This document shows, piece by piece, positions 51,281-53,658 of a stretch of DNA of 53,658 bases. The stretch lies in assembly GCA_015065935.1 (NCBI GenBank), contig SVPI01000011.1:1-53658 (forward strand). Direction: 5' to 3'. Below the pieces are notes generated by a model. That model was given only the letters and a program-made list of their open reading frames with translations. It had not been told where the DNA came from and ran no database searches. The number at the start of each line of letters is the position of its first letter. Position 1 is the stretch's first letter. This DNA comes from Oscillospiraceae bacterium (lineage in GTDB: Bacteria > Bacillota > Clostridia > Oscillospirales > Acutalibacteraceae). The translations under genes and the position numbers were made by a program.

Positions 51281-51317
51281 TTACATTTTTATTATATCAG
51301 ACAAAATAAAAATGTAA
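51281..51317 (-). promoter_or_regulatory. AraC-gene promoter inside a 13-bp inverted repeat
   Basis: TTACATTTTTATT (51281-51293) and AATAAAAATGTAA (51305-51317) are a perfect inverted pair with an 11-nt gap. On the - strand TTTACA (at 51313-51318) and TATAAT (at 51291-51296) lie in its arms, 16 bp apart, so binding here would shut the promoter. Confidence 0.65.
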
Positions 51318-51387
51318 ACCCCATTATTTTAAAGGAATGAAAAATAAAACCGTACGAAAAAGTATAAAAATATTGCGATTTAATGTA

Positions 51388-51416
51388 TTGTAAGCGATAA
51401 CATGCGGTGTTATATT
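51388..51416 (+). promoter_or_regulatory. Promoter of the isomerase-like gene
   Basis: TTGTAA (51388-51393) and TATATT (51411-51416), 17 bp apart. GCGAT occurs twice upstream and within it (51375, 51394), a possible AraC direct-repeat site. Confidence 0.55.
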
Positions 51417-51449
51417 TTAGTTAGAATATGCATAAGGGAGGAATTTTTG

Positions 51450-53300
51450 ATGCATAAACTTTACGAGTATGCCGTGAACGCCGAAAACAAAATCAAGGTT
51501 AGCGAAGAAACCGTCAATAATGTTTTCGTTGGAACCGGTGTCAGCGATGATAAAATCATTTCTATTTGCAAAGAGGTTTTTGAGAAGAGCGACCGCTGCC
51601 TTTTGGGCTTTGACGGTAACTACTGCGTTGAATGGAAAACTATCATTCCTGCAATAACTGCCGCCGCCGAAAAAGAGGGCATTAAGGTTCGCACAATCCA
51701 TATCAACCGCGTTTTCCGCGATAAAGATTTCATTCGCGAGTATAAACGCCCCAACATTGAGTATGATCCCAGCCTTGGTTGGGAAAATCAGGACGGTCTT
51801 ATCCAGGATATTATGGATATGGATGCCGTTGCCGCTTTAAAAAATGAGCTTGCCGAGTTTAAGGCAAAAAAAGGTGAAAAGGAGCTTGTTATCGTTTATG
51901 CACCCGGTGCCTGCGTTAAAGAGCTTATTGATGCTTATGACTACACCTTCTATTTTGATATGACCAAGGACCCAATTATGTGGAATTTGTGGGATAACAC
52001 TCTCATTCCCTTTGGTTTCGATGAGCCCGACCCTAACTACTATTGGAAAGAACTTTACTATGTTGACTTCCATCTTATTGACAACCAGAAATGGTTTATG
52101 CTTGATAATATGGATTTCTATGTTGAGGCCGTAAATCCCGATGAGCTTACACTCATTACCAAAAAGGCGTATTCCACCATTATTAACAGCGTGCTTGATT
52201 ACCCCATTAAGCAGGTTAAAATCTTTATGCCCGGCGCTTGGGGTGCATATCGCTTTAAGCAGCTTTGGGATGTTCCGGGCCTTTCAAACAGTGCTTGGAA
52301 CACTATTGCCAGCCCTAAACTTGATATGATTATTGATATCGGCAAAAAGCAAATCCGTTTGCCTTCCGTAAACCTTTTGCAACACGGCGACCGTTTTGTA
52401 GGTAAATATTGGGATGCCGAGGTACCCAAGTGGTGGCCCCTTCTCGTTGCTCTTGATGACGGTTATTTTGAGGACCCCGATGTTCCGATGGAAAGAACCG
52501 CAATGCCTCAGCATAACCATCCTTCAACCGAATATGTTCGCCGCACATTTAATGAGCAATTCGGTCGTTACGAAACCTATTATATTGTTGAGGCTTATGA
52601 AAACGCAGCCACAGTTATGGGCTTTAAAGATGATGCTAATCTTGATGAATGGCAGGAAAAATGCTTTAAGGCAGCTGAAAACAAGGATTACATTCCCGAT
52701 TGGCGTAACTACGTTAAGGTTTGGGAAACTGCCCCCGGCGATTTATTCTTAATTCCTCCGGGAACAACCCACGGCCACGGCGGCAGGCAGATGGTTTTGG
52801 AAATGGACACCAATGTTAATACCACCACCTGTGAATATTCCTTCTTTATGCACGATTTCGGTCGTAACACCTGGGATGATAACACAAAAACTATGACCGC
52901 GAAGCCCAGTAACATTCAGGCTCGCCACGGTTTTAACATTGACAGAGCAAGAAGAGAAAGCTGGGTTAAGGACCACCTGCGCGCACGCCCCTCTGTCATT
53001 AAGTGGACCCCTGATTATTTCATTGAGCAGTTCTCATCGCTGCCTGAAATGCCCTTCCACATTGAAAGAATCACATTCAGAGAAAAGGCAGAGTACAGCA
53101 CCGAGGGCAAATACCTCCACGCTATCACCCTTGAAATCGGTCAGAACATCACAATCCGTTCTAAATCCGACCCATCAAAGGAAACCACCATCGATTTCCT
53201 CCAAGCTGCCAACATTCCTGCTGACTTTGGCGAATATGAGCTTATCAATAACCACGAAGGCCAGTGCCGCGTAATGCTCATAAGAATGAAAAAGGGTTAA
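51450..53300 (+). CDS. Large two-part protein with a phosphomannose-isomerase-like cupin region
   Basis: 616 aa from ATG 51450 (GGGAGG upstream). Residues 1-270 resemble a nucleotide- or sugar-kinase-like alpha/beta domain (DRCLLGFDGNYCVEWKTIIPA, ELVIVYAPGACVKELID, YTFYFDMTKDP) but without a P-loop. Residues 300-500 hold cupin-type motifs like class I mannose-6-phosphate isomerases: MPQHNHPSTEYVRRTFNEQFG, GDLFLIPPGTTHGHGG and LEMDTNV, with possible metal-binding His. It ends in a beta domain. Divergent from an AraC regulator; sugar isomerisation is the best guess but no exact substrate can be given. Confidence 0.7.
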   Translation: MHKLYEYAVNAENKIKVSEETVNNVFVGTGVSDDKIISICKEVFEKSDRCLLGFDGNYCVEWKTIIPAITAAAEKEGIKVRTIHINRVFRDKDFIREYKRPNIEYDPSLGWENQDGLIQDIMDMDAVAALKNELAEFKAKKGEKELVIVYAPGACVKELIDAYDYTFYFDMTKDPIMWNLWDNTLIPFGFDEPDPNYYWKELYYVDFHLIDNQKWFMLDNMDFYVEAVNPDELTLITKKAYSTIINSVLDYPIKQVKIFMPGAWGAYRFKQLWDVPGLSNSAWNTIASPKLDMIIDIGKKQIRLPSVNLLQHGDRFVGKYWDAEVPKWWPLLVALDDGYFEDPDVPMERTAMPQHNHPSTEYVRRTFNEQFGRYETYYIVEAYENAATVMGFKDDANLDEWQEKCFKAAENKDYIPDWRNYVKVWETAPGDLFLIPPGTTHGHGGRQMVLEMDTNVNTTTCEYSFFMHDFGRNTWDDNTKTMTAKPSNIQARHGFNIDRARRESWVKDHLRARPSVIKWTPDYFIEQFSSLPEMPFHIERITFREKAEYSTEGKYLHAITLEIGQNITIRSKSDPSKETTIDFLQAANIPADFGEYELINNHEGQCRVMLIRMKKG

Positions 53301-53309
53301 TAAGATTAA

Positions 53310-53340
53310 AAAAAGGACTTGGAATTTCCAAGTCCTTTTT
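53310..53340 (+). terminator. Terminator of the isomerase-like gene
   Basis: AAAAAGGACTTGGAA / TTCCAAGTCCTTTTT around a single T. Confidence 0.92.
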
Positions 53341-53493
53341 GATTTTGTAAGGACAAGTGTCCCCGACTGTCCGTTAGGTTTTCTTATCATATAATCTTAA
53401 CGGGATACTCTGTGCCGACTTTGTTTTGATGGAGAAGGAGGGATTTTATCGCAGTCGCTCGTCGCTCCTTGTTCGAATCTCCTCCTGTCTAGC

Positions 53494-53535
53494 CGCAAAA
53501 CAAAAACCGCCCCAAAGGGACGGTTTTGTTTTGCG
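53494..53535. repeat. Strong hairpin in the gene-free right end
   Basis: CGCAAAACAAAAACCGCCCC pairs with GGGACGGTTTTGTTTTGCG apart from one bulge and one mismatch. It lies in a stretch (53341-53658) in which I see no gene, only small palindromes (GGACA-AG-TGTCC, 53351-53362), a short tRNA T-arm-like GTTCGAATC (53471-53479) that is part of no cloverleaf, and GGTGCGTAA twice. It may be the edge of a mobile element or an RNA gene terminator. Confidence 0.5.
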
Positions 53536-53658
53536 AAAGAGCAGTATAACGGTGCGTAAAGTGGGGAAAGAAAAGCGAAAAGGTGCGTAACCGTACTGTT
53601 CGACATATTGGAATTTGATGATTAGAATAATCCTCTGTTATATTTGAATTGCGCGTAT

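Noticed and set aside
53430-53490. tRNA gene
   Set aside because: Only a T-arm-like GTTCGAATC is seen; no acceptor stem, anticodon arm or D arm can be folded with it.
53397-53606. Minus-strand 69-codon frame at the right end
   Set aside because: Low-complexity Arg/Ser/Pro text over a hairpin and a T-arm-like piece; no ribosome binding site.

Overview
The window looks like a piece of a Clostridia chromosome, probably a gut member of the Oscillospiraceae/Ruminococcaceae or a relative. The evidence is a Firmicutes-type rimP-nusA-rnpM-ylxQ-infB-rbfA-nrnA-truB-ribF cluster, a spoIID-type sporulation gene, a SCIFF ranthipeptide with its radical SAM maturase, a YuiD-type membrane protein, strong AGGAGG-type ribosome binding sites, and many TTGACA/TATAAT promoters with 17-bp spacing. 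The taxonomic placement is inference from gene content.

Positions 1-4950 form a mobile or accessory island. It holds the C-terminal end of a tyrosine integrase, two very small reading frames, a 54-aa acidic protein, an XRE regulator translationally coupled to a large serine recombinase, and a three-gene cargo (winged-helix-like protein with a membrane anchor, unknown protein, bacterial PH-domain protein). The cargo lies between two arrays of short, all-different hairpins (2697-2868 and 4745-4923). In the second array the spacer words on the left half are the reverse complement of those on the right half, so the whole array could fold into a branched tree. Both arrays end inside the -35 box of a promoter. 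These arrays are the least explained structures in the window.

Positions 4950-13400 hold housekeeping and envelope genes: a HAD phosphatase, a gene remnant, a metallophosphoesterase, a membrane-anchored HExxHxxGxxD (metzincin-like) protein fused to MORN repeats, an SGNH hydrolase, YuiD, a glycosyltransferase with a membrane partner, spoIID and a secreted protein. Positions 13550-24600 hold an EF-G-like GTPase with a changed guanine-recognition motif, the rimP-to-ribF operon (nrnA is frameshifted here) and an AEC transporter. Positions 24600-30230 hold a Crp/Fnr regulator with a palindromic operator that leads an ABC importer operon, then apgM and a sodium:amino-acid symporter.

Positions 30240-35981 are a decayed prophage: seven helically phased ATGTC repeats just before the small terminase gene, then both terminase subunits, scaffold, capsid, portal and holin. 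A segment of about 680 bp that carries the portal C-terminus, a connector and the start of a further gene is inverted, which breaks the portal gene; tail, lysin and replication genes are missing.

Positions 36000-53300 hold mscL, a cytoplasmic glycan-degrading operon (two tandem GH2 beta-mannosidases and a GH29 alpha-L-fucosidase) next to a TetR regulator, a divergent membrane-protein pair sharing its operator region, a DUF2156/GNAT pair, a lipoprotein, the scfA-scfB-decarboxylase operon, and an AraC regulator divergent from a large two-part protein with a phosphomannose-isomerase-like cupin region. The last 350 bp hold no recognisable gene.
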